This document shows positions 54,118 to 63,690 of a DNA stretch of 64,000 nucleotides, one piece after another (within the stretch, counting starts at the first letter, position 1; each line of letters begins with the position of its first letter). Under the pieces are notes generated by a model. That model saw only the letters and a program-made list of their open reading frames with translations. It did not search any database and was not told the DNA's origin. The stretch lies in NCBI GenBank assembly GCA_947259195.1, contig CAMYLC010000115.1, positions 62,001-126,000 of the forward strand. The letters are read 5' to 3'. Origin of the DNA: Thermoanaerobaculia bacterium (GTDB taxonomy: Bacteria > Acidobacteriota > Thermoanaerobaculia > Multivoradales > JAHEKO01). The position numbers and the translations under genes were made by a program.

Positions 54118-55746
54118 ATGAGTCAGGCCCGAAGCTCGATTTTCCGCCGGACGTGCAGATCTGCCGCAGTCACACTGTCGCTGTCGTTTGCGACGGTCCT
54201 GCTGGCTCAGGAGACTCCCCGCTCGATACCCGAAGCCCCGCCGCGGAACGAAGGCGAGGGACCCTTCCAACGGCTGATCCTGCGAGGTGGAACGCTGATC
54301 GACGGTACAGGCGCACCGGCGATCGGGCCCGTCGATATCATCGTCGAGGGCAACCGGATCGTCGATATTCGCAATGTAGGAGTGCCCGGCGTAACCATCG
54401 ACGCAGAGAAGCGACCCCAGGCAGGTCCCGACGACCAGGAGCTGAACGTCGAAGGCATGTATATCCTGCCAGGCTTTGTCGATATGCACGGCCACATCGG
54501 CGGCGTCGAACAGGGCACCCCAGCTGAATACGTGCTCAAGCTCTGGATGGGGCACGGAATCACCACGATCCGCGAGCCGGGCAGTGGCAACGGCCTCGAT
54601 TGGGTCCTGGAACATCAGGCCAAGAGTGCCCGAAACGAAATCACCGCCCCACGGATCAATCCCTACTTGTTCTTCGGGGCGGGCAGGGAGGAACCCTTCA
54701 CAACGCCCGACCAGGCCCGCGAATGGGTACGCGCGACAGCGGCCAAGGGAGCTCAAGGCATCAAGTTCTTCGGCGCGCCTCCGGCTATCATGGAGGCTGC
54801 CCTCGACGAAGCCAAGCGCCAAGGGCTCCGCAGTGCCTGTCACCACGCGCAGATGTCGGTGACGCGGGTCAACGTCCTGGACACTGCGCGATGGGGTCTG
54901 ACCAGCATGGAACACTGGTACGGACTTCCCGAGGCCCTGTTCACCGACCAGACCGTCCAGGACTATCCCCTGGAGTACAACTACGCCAACGAGCTCGACC
55001 GCTTCGGCCAAGCCGGCCAGCTTTGGAAGCAGGCGGCACCGCGGGGGAGCGAGCGCTGGTACGAGGTCATGGAAGAGCTCATCGAGCTCGACTTCACCAT
55101 CAACCCGACGTTCACTCCATACGAAGCGAACCGCGACTTGATGCGGATCCGAGGCGACGAATGGCACGAGATGTATACCCTGCCCTCGCTATGGAGGTTC
55201 TTCGCACCCAATCGCGAGAACCACGCCTCCTACTGGTACTACTGGACGACCGCCGATGAGATCGCCTGGAAGGAGAATTTCCGCCTCTGGATGAGCTTCG
55301 TCAACGACTTCAAGAACCGTGGTGGAAGGGTTACCACAGGCTCCGACTCCGGCTACATCTACAAGATCTATGGCTTTGGCTACATTCGCGAGCTGGAGCT
55401 GTTGCAGGAAGCAGGATTCCATCCGTTGGAGGTGATTCGCGCCGCTACACTGCATGGCGCTGAGGCCCTCGGCCGGGACGACGAGATCGGTTCTGTGGAG
55501 GCGGGAAAGCTCGCCGACATGGTGATCGTCGATGCCAATCCGCTGGAGAATCTCAAGGTTCTTTACGGTACTGGTGCCATCAAGCTGAACGAGAACAACG
55601 AGGTCGTTCGTATCGGCGGCGTGCGCTACACGATCAAAGACGGCATCGTGTTCGACGCCAGGCAGTTGCTGGCCGACGTGCGCGAGATCGTCCGACAGGC
55701 CAAGGAGGATGAGGGCTTCACCCTGACCCAGCCAGGCCTGGACTGA
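54118..55746 (+). CDS. Exported amidohydrolase
   Basis: From the ATG at 54118, with GGAGG upstream, the protein has 542 residues; a longer ATG at 54079 is less likely because the signal peptide (about 1-30) begins at 54118. LILRGGTLIDGTGAPAIGP is the typical amidohydrolase opening and GFVDMHGHIGG gives metal ligands H124 and H126. A later pair lies in RSACHHAQMSVTR, and the aspartate is probably in TTGSDSGYIYKIYG. Such exported enzymes often act on peptides (prolidase-like) or cyclic amides. It ends with TLTQPGLD. No partner gene is evident. Confidence 0.85.
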   Translation: MSQARSSIFRRTCRSAAVTLSLSFATVLLAQETPRSIPEAPPRNEGEGPFQRLILRGGTLIDGTGAPAIGPVDIIVEGNRIVDIRNVGVPGVTIDAEKRPQAGPDDQELNVEGMYILPGFVDMHGHIGGVEQGTPAEYVLKLWMGHGITTIREPGSGNGLDWVLEHQAKSARNEITAPRINPYLFFGAGREEPFTTPDQAREWVRATAAKGAQGIKFFGAPPAIMEAALDEAKRQGLRSACHHAQMSVTRVNVLDTARWGLTSMEHWYGLPEALFTDQTVQDYPLEYNYANELDRFGQAGQLWKQAAPRGSERWYEVMEELIELDFTINPTFTPYEANRDLMRIRGDEWHEMYTLPSLWRFFAPNRENHASYWYYWTTADEIAWKENFRLWMSFVNDFKNRGGRVTTGSDSGYIYKIYGFGYIRELELLQEAGFHPLEVIRAATLHGAEALGRDDEIGSVEAGKLADMVIVDANPLENLKVLYGTGAIKLNENNEVVRIGGVRYTIKDGIVFDARQLLADVREIVRQAKEDEGFTLTQPGLD

Positions 55747-55766
55747 TTTGCCCGCAATGGACCCGA

Positions 55767-56264
55767 TCAGGCTGGTGCCGGCTTTCGCGGGTCAGGATCG
55801 GACAAGATCTTCTCCGACTGAGCCCTACGGAAGGACTTCAAAGCCTCACCAATCTCGGGATGCGTCGCCGCCAGAACCGACGCCGCGAAGAGGGCCGCGT
55901 TCACCGCTCCAGCCTTGCCCACGGCGAAGGTAGCCACCGGAATACCGGCAGGCATCTGCACCATGGAAAGCAGGGAGTCGAGTCCTTGGAGCTTCGACTC
56001 CATAGGCACTCCGAGGACCGGTAGCGTGGTTTGCGCCGCCATGACGCCAGCCAGATGGGCGGCACCGCCGGCGGCACCGATGAAGACTTCCGTTCCGCCG
56101 TCTGCGGCTTCAGCCATGTAGGTGGTGAGCGCATTGGGAGTTCTATGAGCCGAGAGGATCCTGACATCGTGTGCGATGCCGAGGCTCTCGAGGGTCTTGA
56201 TTGCGTGCTCCATCACACCCCAATCGGAGCGCGAGCCCATGATGACGCTGACAAGTGTTTTCAT
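55767..56264 (-). CDS. purE: N5-carboxyaminoimidazole ribonucleotide mutase
   Basis: The ATG at 56264 gives 165 residues, the usual PurE length; the frame remains open upstream but encodes nothing family-like. [17 protein letters not shown] and the catalytic histidine in [11 protein letters not shown] (about H40) are present, then [19 protein letters not shown] and [20 protein letters not shown]. It shifts the carboxyl group of N5-CAIR to give CAIR in purine synthesis. Class I PurE normally works with PurK, which is not in the window. Confidence 0.95.
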   Translation of the reverse strand: MKTLVSVIMGSRSDWGVMEHAIKTLESLGIAHDVRILSAHRTPNALTTYMAEAADGGTEVFIGAAGGAAHLAGVMAAQTTLPVLGVPMESKLQGLDSLLSMVQMPAGIPVATFAVGKAGAVNAALFAASVLAATHPEIGEALKSFRRAQSEKILSDPDPRKPAPA

Positions 56265-56314
56265 GATCGCGAAATCTAGCACAGGCGCCGACGCCGTTGG
56301 AGAGTCGGGGCCGT

Positions 56315-56686
56315 CTAGCGGGGGTGGCGAGCTCTCCTTCTGAGCATCCAACCGTAGAGGGTCGCGTTGATCAGTAGAACCGAGAGACCCAAGACGATCT
56401 GGACCGAACGAGTGAGAGACCCAGGATAGAGCACCGGCAGCAGGTAGTGCTCCACGAAACCACCTTCGTACCCTGCCAGCCCAGCCTCGTGGCGCAACCG
56501 GTTCTCGAGTGGAGTCAGAGGGCAGATCCAACCCATGAGCTCGAGCGAGGCACCCCATGCTGCAGCCGGCAGGTGCACCCAGGCCGATCGCGGCCACCGC
56601 AGCACGAGGAGGCCGCCCGACACGACGAAGACAACAAACGCGAGGTGTAGCGACGCCACCAGATCGGCGGCCAACGAAACGAGCAC
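56315..56686 (-). CDS. DUF2784 membrane protein
   Basis: The protein has 123 residues with about four transmembrane segments. It shows the DUF2784 pattern: LADLVASLHLAFVVFVVSGG, then CPLTPLENRLRHEAGLAGY with the family's conserved C-P-L-T-x-x-E, then FVEHYLLPVLYP. Function is unknown. It ends 50 bases before the purE start on the same strand and begins two bases after the symporter gene's stop, so the three may be one transcript. Confidence 0.85.
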   Translation of the reverse strand: MLVSLAADLVASLHLAFVVFVVSGGLLVLRWPRSAWVHLPAAAWGASLELMGWICPLTPLENRLRHEAGLAGYEGGFVEHYLLPVLYPGSLTRSVQIVLGLSVLLINATLYGWMLRRRARHPR

Positions 56687-56688
56687 CT

Positions 56689-58047
56689 CTACTCGCCTGC
56701 GCGCTTGAAGTAGTCCTGGGTCTCTCGCACGATGACCCCACTGAGCAACAGCAGACCGACGAGATTGGGTAGCGCCATGAGTCCGTTCATGACGTCGGAA
56801 AGCCCCCAGACGAAGTCTAGACTCCGCAGGGCGCCAAAGAAGATGGCGACGATGAAGAGGATCCTGTAGGGCAAGATGAACCGCTCTCCCATCAGGTACT
56901 CGATGCTCTTTTCACCGTAGTAGCTCCAGCCGAGCATGGTCGAGAAAGCGAACATCGATAGGCAGACCGCCACAATCCATCCGCCCCACTCGCCGGGCAG
57001 CCCATGGGAGAAGGCATATTGAGTCAGCTCAGCTCCATTCAGGCCTTCTTTCCAGCCACCGGTCACCAGGATGGCCAGTCCGGTGAAAGAGCAGACCACA
57101 ATGGTATCGATGAAGGTCTGGGTCATCGAGACCAGGGCTTGCCGCACAGGCTCCCGGGTCTGCGCCGCAGCGGCTGCTATACCAGCCGAACCGAGGCCCG
57201 ACTCGTTCGAGAAGATCCCTCTCGCCACACCGAAACGGATTGCTTGCCTGACGGCCGCACCCGCAAACCCTCCCGCAGCGGCGGTGCCGGAGAAGGCGCC
57301 CTCGAAGACCAGCCCGAGCGCCGCTGGAATCTCTCGCGCAAACAGCACCAATACCAACCCGGAGCTGAACATATAGGCCACGATCATGACCGGCACGAAG
57401 ACTCCGGTGAATCTGCCGATGGACTTGATTCCCCCGAGGATCACCAGACCGGCCGCTACCGCCAGAATCAGCCCAGTCGCCCACACCGGCAATTGGAACG
57501 AGGTATTCAGCGCGTGCGCCACCGAATTCGACTGGACCATGTTACCTATGCCAAAGGAGGCGCAGACTGCGAACAGGGCGAAGAGCCAACCGAGCATCTT
57601 GCCCAAGCCTCGCCACTGGATGCCGTTGGCCAGGTAGTACATCGGCCCCCCGCACTGCTCGCCCCTCGCATCGGTAACGCGGAACTTCACCGACAGCAGC
57701 GCTTCCGAGAACTTGGTCGCCATCCCGACCAGACCGGTCATCCACATCCAGAAGAGTGCTCCCGGACCGCCGGTGGCGATGGCAGTGGCCACGCCAACGA
57801 TGTTGCCGGTGCCTACCGTGGCCGCCAGTGCCGTCATCAACGCCTGGAAATGGGAGATATCTCCTTCGGCGCCCTTCTCCCGTCGAACGATCAAGGCGAC
57901 GTAGAGGGAGTGCCACAGCTTGCGGAACTGTAGGCCACGCAGCCGGAGCGTCAGAAACAAGCCGGTCAGCAGCAGCAGGGGAATGAGCAGATAGGGACCC
58001 CATACGAAGTCTCCGATTCTCTGAATGACTGCAGCGGGATCGGACAT
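56689..58047 (-). CDS. Sodium:alanine symporter, AGCS family
   Basis: The protein has 452 residues and about ten transmembrane segments. Family motifs are clear: [50 protein letters not shown], and [20 protein letters not shown]. It takes up alanine, glycine or serine with sodium at the inner membrane. The last residues YFKRAGE are close to the downstream DUF2784 start. Confidence 0.93.
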   Translation of the reverse strand: MSDPAAVIQRIGDFVWGPYLLIPLLLLTGLFLTLRLRGLQFRKLWHSLYVALIVRREKGAEGDISHFQALMTALAATVGTGNIVGVATAIATGGPGALFWMWMTGLVGMATKFSEALLSVKFRVTDARGEQCGGPMYYLANGIQWRGLGKMLGWLFALFAVCASFGIGNMVQSNSVAHALNTSFQLPVWATGLILAVAAGLVILGGIKSIGRFTGVFVPVMIVAYMFSSGLVLVLFAREIPAALGLVFEGAFSGTAAAGGFAGAAVRQAIRFGVARGIFSNESGLGSAGIAAAAAQTREPVRQALVSMTQTFIDTIVVCSFTGLAILVTGGWKEGLNGAELTQYAFSHGLPGEWGGWIVAVCLSMFAFSTMLGWSYYGEKSIEYLMGERFILPYRILFIVAIFFGALRSLDFVWGLSDVMNGLMALPNLVGLLLLSGVIVRETQDYFKRAGE

Positions 58048-58095
58048 CAGACTCTCCGTGAGAACTCACTCGGCCTATTCTGGGAAGCACCGTGG

Positions 58096-58515
58096 CTACA
58101 GCTTGAATAGAGCATCGAAAGCCGCCCTCGCGTCATCCGGCGGTGGGCTTTCCTTGTCGAACTCCTGAGTCGTCTTGGGTTCGAAGAGGTCACACTGATT
58201 GCGCGTCGATTTCTTGGCAATGCGCTCGGCGATCTCCAGACGACATTCCATCGGCGCCGAGCTGTCGAAGTGCGTACAGTTCGTGCAGGCGTGCAGATCA
58301 TCACCGCATCCAGAGCAGGTCGAATCGAATGCCACATCCTGCCCAACTGCCTGGCTGTGCCCACATCGGCTGCACCGGAAGACGGATCTCTTCGGCTTGC
58401 CAAGGCCGCGGCCGCGCGGCTTGTCCGACTTTTCGCGCGGCCCAGAAGGCCGCGACCTCTTTTCGCGCGGCTCCTCGTCCTGATACCCGCTCTGTTTGTA
58501 CTTGCGCTCGCTCAT
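58096..58515 (-). CDS. Small zinc-ribbon protein of unknown function
   Basis: The protein has 139 residues; the ATG follows AGGAGG. A basic, K/R/P/G-rich N-terminus (about 1-43) with repeated PREKSD-type runs is followed by three C-x2-C pairs (CSRCG, CSGCG, CTNCT) and one later cysteine in MECRLEIAERI, then NQCDLFEP. The cysteines probably hold one or two zinc ions. The basic start suggests nucleic acid contact. A related small family is common in Acidobacteriota and Deltaproteobacteria, but I cannot name it. Confidence 0.7.
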   Translation of the reverse strand: MSERKYKQSGYQDEEPREKRSRPSGPREKSDKPRGRGLGKPKRSVFRCSRCGHSQAVGQDVAFDSTCSGCGDDLHACTNCTHFDSSAPMECRLEIAERIAKKSTRNQCDLFEPKTTQEFDKESPPPDDARAAFDALFKL

Positions 58516-58593
58516 TCAAGCCTCCTGTGGCATTCTAGCGGACATCTGTTCAGCCACCACGCCAGCTGCCAGACCCGCGAGAGGAGTTGCTAT

Positions 58594-59310
58594 ATGCCCA
58601 CTGATCTGTCCGATCGAGCACCGACAATCGAATTGAGCGGTGTCTCGAAAAGCTACCGCGAGGCAGGTCGGGATCACATCGTCCTCGCAGGCGTCGACTT
58701 ACTCGTCCAGCCAGGTGAGCTTGTCGTCCTCTTGGGGAGAAGCGGCTCCGGGAAGTCGACACTGCTCAACCTTCTCGGCGGACTCGACCAGCCCGACAGC
58801 GGGAGTGTTGCGATTGGCGGCATCGAGATCACGAGCCTTGGGGAGCGAGATCGCACCCTGTTTCGAAGACGGAACATAGGCTTCATCTTCCAGTTCTTCA
58901 ATCTGCTGCCGACACTGACGGTTCTGGAGAACCTGCTCCTTCCTCTCGAGCTCGAAGGGAAGAGCACCGAGGCGATGCGGGAGCCTTGCCTGGAGATGCT
59001 GGCAGCGGTTGGACTTGTCGACCGAGCCGACTCGTTCCCGGACCGTCTTTCCGGCGGTGAGCGGCAGCGGGTTGCGGTGGCGCGAGGTCTGATCCATCAG
59101 CCGCAGCTCATTCTGGCCGACGAACCCACCGGCAACCTGGATGTCGGGACGGGCCGGCAAGTCATCGACCTTCTCGACAGCCTGACCCGCCAGAGTGATC
59201 GCACCTTGCTGATGGCCACTCACAGTCAGCAGGTCGTCGGGCTGGCCGATCGCATCCTCACCATCGAGAACGGGCGGCTCGTCGAGCTCGACAAGGAAGG
59301 CCCAGCGTGA
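58594..59310 (+). CDS. ABC transporter ATP-binding protein, LolD/MacB-type
   Basis: The ATG at 58594 follows GAGGAG and gives 238 residues, the normal size; the frame extends upstream without a good start. Walker A is LLGRSGSGKSTLLNLLGG, the Q-loop is FQFFNLLPTLTVLEN, the signature is LSGGERQRVAVARGL, Walker B is LILADEPTGNLD and the switch histidine is in LLMATHSQQV. This is the LolD/MacB/FtsE type that works with FtsX-fold permeases. The stop overlaps the permease start (GTGA). Confidence 0.93.
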   Translation: MPTDLSDRAPTIELSGVSKSYREAGRDHIVLAGVDLLVQPGELVVLLGRSGSGKSTLLNLLGGLDQPDSGSVAIGGIEITSLGERDRTLFRRRNIGFIFQFFNLLPTLTVLENLLLPLELEGKSTEAMREPCLEMLAAVGLVDRADSFPDRLSGGERQRVAVARGLIHQPQLILADEPTGNLDVGTGRQVIDLLDSLTRQSDRTLLMATHSQQVVGLADRILTIENGRLVELDKEGPA

Positions 59311-61868
59311 AGAGACTCCTTTGGAAGTCGAGTCTTCGGCACCTGCAGCGCCATCCCTTGCAGCTCGCCCTGGCCATTCTGGGAGTTGCTCTCGGTGTCG
59401 CCGTCGTCGTCGGTATCGATGTCGCCAACGGCAGTGCTCTGAGAGCCTTCGAGCTTTCCACGGATACGATCGCCGGCAGAGCGACACACCAGATTGTCGG
59501 TCTCGACGGTGTCATCCCCGAGGGGCTCTACCGGCAGCTCCGCATCGAGCTCGGTTTGCGTCGCTCGGCCCCGGTGGTCGAGGGCCACGCCAGGCTTCTG
59601 ATACCGGAGTCTCCGACCTTCTCCGTCATGGGAGTCGACCCATTCGCCGAGGCCGAGTTTCGCGACTTCACCAGCTCCGGGGCGCAAGGCAGCCTCAATC
59701 TCGGGATGTTCCTAACCGAGCCAGGGGCCTCCCTTCTCAGCCACGAGACTGCGACCAACTTGGAGATCGAGCCTGGAGACGAGTTCGAAATCGACGTCGG
59801 CGGCGCGGTGCGGACTCTGAAATTGGTGGGCCATCTGCGACCGTCAGGCGAAGCCCAGCAAACCGCCATTCGGGACCTGATCGTGGTCGACATAGCAACG
59901 GCGCAAGAGAGTTTGGGTCTCGTCGGAAGTTTGACGCGTATCGAAGTGATCCGACCGCCGGGCATGACAGAAGCCGAACTGGAAGAGCGCATCACGGCGA
60001 TCTTGCCAGCGACGGCGGCTCTTCAATCCAGGCGCGCAAGAGCCTCGACAGCCGAGCAGATGACCCGTGCCTTCCGACTCAACCTGCAGGCCCTGAGTCT
60101 CCTGGCCCTGCTTTGCGGCGCATTTCTGATCTACAACACCATGACCTTCGCTGTCGTGCAAAGGCGTCCTCTGTTGGCGATTCTGCGCGTTTTGGGCACG
60201 ACTCGCAGAGAGGTCTTCCTGCTCATCCTGGGGGAGGCCGTGCTGATCGGAGCCATAGGCACACTCCTCGGTGAGCTTGCCGGTCTGTGGCTCGGCAGGA
60301 GCCTCATCGGCCGCGTCACCCAGACCATCAATGATCTCTATTTCGTGGTCGACGTACGGGAGGTCGCCGTGGCTCCATGGACGCTGCTGAAGGGAGGTCT
60401 CCTAGGATTGACCGCGACGGTCGCGGCGGCGATTGCCCCCTCTATCGAAGCGACCAACACAGAACCCCGCGAGGCCCTGGTGCGCTCCGAGCTCGAGTCG
60501 AGGATCCACCGTGTAGTTCCTGCGCTGTCAGTTCTAGGATTTGTCCTGCTGGCCTGCGGTACCGGACTGATTCTTCTTCCGAGCAACGCCCTCTGGCTCG
60601 CCTTCGCTGGCCTGTTCGCTGTGCTGGTTGGCTACGCTCTCTTGACACCGATTGCCACCATGGTTCTCATGCGCTGGCTGACTCCAGTCGCCGGAGCAGT
60701 TTCGGGTCAGCTCGGGAGGATCGCCACACGCGGAGTCGTAACCGCACTCAGCCGCACCGGAATCGCCATCGCCGCCCTGATGATGGCGCTCTCGGTGACG
60801 GTCGGGGTGGACCTCATGGTGCGAAGTTTCCGCGGCACGGTGAACCGATGGCTTGAGTATGCGCTGCCCGCAGATCTCTATCTGTCGGTCTTTACAGCAC
60901 CCACCCGCCGGTTCTCACCGGGTGGTGTCACCATCGACCCGGCGACGATCGACACGATCGCCGATCTCGATGCGGTCAGCGCGATCAACCTCCTGCGCCA
61001 CTTCTCGACGGTCGTCGACAACGAGTCCGTTCGAGCCGTAGCCCTCCAGCTGTCTCCTGAAAGCCACGGAGCATTTGCTTTTCGCCAAGGAGATCCGACG
61101 GCGATCTGGCGCCGAATCGAGGCCGGCGAAGCCGTCATGGTCTCAGAGTCCTTCGCCTATCGACGCGCCCTCGAGGAGGGTGACAGCGTCAGGATCCTCT
61201 CAGCGAATGAGGTCTTCGAGCTGCCCATCGCCGGAATCTTCTACGACTACTCGACCGAGCAGGGCCTGCTGATGCTCGATCGATCCCTCTACCAGCGGGG
61301 CTGGAGCGATGATGGAGCGACGGCCCTCTCCATTCATACCGCGGCCGGAACGAATCTCGACGAGCTGAGCGACCTCATCCGTGGCCGCCTACCACCCGAC
61401 CTGCGGGTGCGCCTCAGCAGCAACCGCCAATTGCGGCAAGAGTCGATGCGCATTTTCGATCGCACCTTTGTCATCACCGGAGTACTGCGCACATTGGCGG
61501 TCCTCGTCGCCTTCGTCGGAGTTCTGAGCGCACTGCTGGCGCTACAGCTCGAGCGCACCCGGGAGCTGGGCGTGATGCGAGCCTGCGGCCTGACCCCAGG
61601 TCAGCTGTGGATGCTGGTGACCCAGCAGACGGGCCTCATGGGTTTGACTGCCGGTGTGCTCTCCTTGCCTGTTGGTGTGTCGATGGCCGCCATCATGGTC
61701 TACACGATCAATCGGCGATCGTTCGGCTGGAGCCTCGCATTGGATCTCTTTCCTCTCACTCTCGTGCAAGCCGTCGCGGTGGGTGTTGTGGCGGCATTGC
61801 TTGCCGGCCTCTACCCGGCGTGGCGGATGGCTCGCACACGGCCCTCCGCAGCACTGCGGGAGGAGTAA
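59307..61868 (+). CDS. FtsX/MacB-like ABC permease (single chain, two permease halves)
   Basis: The protein has 853 residues from GTG 59307. It has an N-terminal transmembrane segment (about 15-38), a large periplasmic part, then three TM helices (about 255-400) around AILRVLGTTRREVFLLILGE, then TMs near 400-480, a second periplasmic part, and a last FtsX half (about 725-853) with GVMRACGLTPGQLWMLVTQQ. The two coupling motifs (LRVLGTTRREV and MRACGLTPGQL) contact the ATPase. With the ATPase and the next CrtC-like lipoprotein it forms a three-gene cassette, resembling AttEFGH-type systems. Confidence 0.9.
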   Translation: MKRLLWKSSLRHLQRHPLQLALAILGVALGVAVVVGIDVANGSALRAFELSTDTIAGRATHQIVGLDGVIPEGLYRQLRIELGLRRSAPVVEGHARLLIPESPTFSVMGVDPFAEAEFRDFTSSGAQGSLNLGMFLTEPGASLLSHETATNLEIEPGDEFEIDVGGAVRTLKLVGHLRPSGEAQQTAIRDLIVVDIATAQESLGLVGSLTRIEVIRPPGMTEAELEERITAILPATAALQSRRARASTAEQMTRAFRLNLQALSLLALLCGAFLIYNTMTFAVVQRRPLLAILRVLGTTRREVFLLILGEAVLIGAIGTLLGELAGLWLGRSLIGRVTQTINDLYFVVDVREVAVAPWTLLKGGLLGLTATVAAAIAPSIEATNTEPREALVRSELESRIHRVVPALSVLGFVLLACGTGLILLPSNALWLAFAGLFAVLVGYALLTPIATMVLMRWLTPVAGAVSGQLGRIATRGVVTALSRTGIAIAALMMALSVTVGVDLMVRSFRGTVNRWLEYALPADLYLSVFTAPTRRFSPGGVTIDPATIDTIADLDAVSAINLLRHFSTVVDNESVRAVALQLSPESHGAFAFRQGDPTAIWRRIEAGEAVMVSESFAYRRALEEGDSVRILSANEVFELPIAGIFYDYSTEQGLLMLDRSLYQRGWSDDGATALSIHTAAGTNLDELSDLIRGRLPPDLRVRLSSNRQLRQESMRIFDRTFVITGVLRTLAVLVAFVGVLSALLALQLERTRELGVMRACGLTPGQLWMLVTQQTGLMGLTAGVLSLPVGVSMAAIMVYTINRRSFGWSLALDLFPLTLVQAVAVGVVAALLAGLYPAWRMARTRPSAALREE

Positions 61869-61869
61869 C

Positions 61870-63045
61870 ATGCGCTGGCCTGTGGTGTGGAACAGTTTCC
61901 TGCGGCACCTGCTGGTTTTGACGGTGCTGTCCTTCGTTGGCTGCCGGACTCCTCCGGATGACCAGCTGACCGATGAGAATAGGCCAGTTGCGACCGCCAG
62001 CCTCGAGCTCTCCCAGTTGCTGTCAGGCGAGGCGGAGGGCTTCCGCCAGGCCACCGAGCCGAGGCAGTTCCTCTTTCCCGAAGACCATGGGCCACATCCC
62101 GACTTTCGCACCGAATGGTGGTACCTGACCGGTAATCTGACCAGCTCTTCCGGCCGTCGAATCGGCTACCAGTTCACCCTGTTTCGAAACGCCCTGGCTA
62201 CCGAGGAGACACCCAGGCCATCGCAGTGGGCGACACGCCAGGTTTATATGGGCCACCTCGCCGTGACCGATGTCGACAACAAGCGCTTCTTTGCCTTCGA
62301 GAGGTTCGCGCGTGGCGCCGCCGGTCTCGCAGGAGTCGAACTGGAGCCCTTTCGCGCCTGGCTCGAGGACTGGGAGTTGAGCAGTGGCGACTCCTCACCA
62401 CCGTTTCAATTGCAGGCCTCGGCTGGCGAGATCGCACTAGACCTGGTGCTTGTCCCGACAAAGCCCTCGGTGCTGCAAGGCGAAGCGGGCCTCAGCCGCA
62501 AAGGAAGCGAACCGGGCAACGCCTCCTACTACTATGCTTTCACGCGACTCGCAACGTCTGGCCTGATCCACCTCGACGGGCGCGACATCGAGGTTCAAGG
62601 CAGCAGCTGGCTCGACCGAGAGTGGAGTACCAGCGCTCTCGAACCGAACCAGAGCGGCTGGGACTGGTTCGCCTTGCAGCTCGACGATGGCACCGACGCA
62701 ATGGTCTATCAAATTCGCCGTGACGACGGCAGTCCGGATCCGGTCAGTAGTGGCAGCCGCATCGGGGTTGACGGAGCTCGCTCTGCACTGAGCTGGAGTG
62801 ACTTTCAGCTGGAGGTCCTCGATTGGTGGACCAGCCCAGAGACTGGCGTGCGCTATCCCTCGGGTTGGCGACTGCGGATTCCGGGGGATCAACTCGACCT
62901 TCAGATCGAGCCGCTAGTGCGAGATCAAGAGCTTCGCCTATCGGTTCTCTACTGGGAGGGTGCCGTGCAGGTCGAGGGCACCCGTGGCAGCACCCCGATC
63001 TCGGGCCGCGGTTACGTCGAGCTCACTGGGTACGCCGTGCCCTGA
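61870..63045 (+). CDS. CrtC/AttH-like lipocalin-domain lipoprotein
   Basis: From the ATG at 61870, after GGAGGAG and one base past the permease stop, the protein has 391 residues. A lipobox LSFVGC predicts a lipoprotein. PEDHGPHPDFRTEWWYLTGN is the conserved motif of the CrtC N-terminal lipocalin domain (hydroxyneurosporene synthase / AttH family). GSSWLDREWST and YQIRRDDG are later family motifs. Although CrtC proper hydrates carotenoids, members encoded beside ABC genes are probably lipid-binding or hydrolase-like. No carotenoid gene is nearby. Confidence 0.87.
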   Translation: MRWPVVWNSFLRHLLVLTVLSFVGCRTPPDDQLTDENRPVATASLELSQLLSGEAEGFRQATEPRQFLFPEDHGPHPDFRTEWWYLTGNLTSSSGRRIGYQFTLFRNALATEETPRPSQWATRQVYMGHLAVTDVDNKRFFAFERFARGAAGLAGVELEPFRAWLEDWELSSGDSSPPFQLQASAGEIALDLVLVPTKPSVLQGEAGLSRKGSEPGNASYYYAFTRLATSGLIHLDGRDIEVQGSSWLDREWSTSALEPNQSGWDWFALQLDDGTDAMVYQIRRDDGSPDPVSSGSRIGVDGARSALSWSDFQLEVLDWWTSPETGVRYPSGWRLRIPGDQLDLQIEPLVRDQELRLSVLYWEGAVQVEGTRGSTPISGRGYVELTGYAVP

Positions 63046-63060
63046 AGCTCGGCGACGCCG

Positions 63061-63690
63061 TCATCGGGACTCCTCCTTCAGCCGTCGGCTGCGGACCGAT
63101 ACGGCATGAGCCTCGAGCTGCCCAAGAAGGTCGGCAATCGAAGAGCAGGCATCGAGCATCAGGGTCTCGACCCGACTAGCCGTCAGACACTCCAGGTCAT
63201 CGCCGGGATTGTCCGAGACTACCTTGAGGACCTGAACCAGGCCCGGGGTGGCAATCCGGCTGGCAGCGGCAAAGAAACCGGCAGCTTCCATGTCGTAAGC
63301 GGCCCTGACGGCGAAGTCGGTTTCCGGCCGATCGACGGTGCGAACCGACGCCCTGAGGCAGTTCGACTGGAAGGGAATCGTCGGCCACCAAGACCGTTCT
63401 GTCGTGCTTCCCTGGATCTCGTCGGCCAGAAGGCAGGTCCCTGGCGCGAGATCCGGATGACCGGCAATTCCAACGTTGAGCCATCCCTGAAGCCGCCGGG
63501 ACTCTACCTGTTCCGCGATCGAGTCCACGGCTCGCGCGGCACGATGTCTACCCGGCCCCGATACCACGAGCTTCACGCCAGCACCGCGATAGATCTGTCG
63601 CGATTGCTTTGCGTCGCGCTCTTGCCGCAGGCCCAGGCCCTTGGCGAGACCGCGAGCTTCGGCCGGCAAGGCCACGATCAGATAGATCAC
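63061..63690 (-). CDS. Phosphorylase-superfamily nucleosidase (MTA/SAH nucleosidase-like, HpnG-like)
   Basis: The GTG at 63690 overlaps the upstream stop (GTGA) with GGAG six bases ahead and gives 209 residues; a GTG at 63717 would add nine. YLIVALPAEARGLAKGLG and VVSGPGRHRAARAVDSIAEQ open the fold. AYDMEAAGFFAAA contains the methionine-glutamate that binds ribose, and VVSDNPGDD holds the likely catalytic aspartate. Similar proteins act on methylthioadenosine or are found in hopanoid gene clusters. With a glycosyltransferase gene directly upstream, a role in lipid side-chain formation is possible but unproven. Confidence 0.72.
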   Translation of the reverse strand: MIYLIVALPAEARGLAKGLGLRQERDAKQSRQIYRGAGVKLVVSGPGRHRAARAVDSIAEQVESRRLQGWLNVGIAGHPDLAPGTCLLADEIQGSTTERSWWPTIPFQSNCLRASVRTVDRPETDFAVRAAYDMEAAGFFAAASRIATPGLVQVLKVVSDNPGDDLECLTASRVETLMLDACSSIADLLGQLEAHAVSVRSRRLKEESR

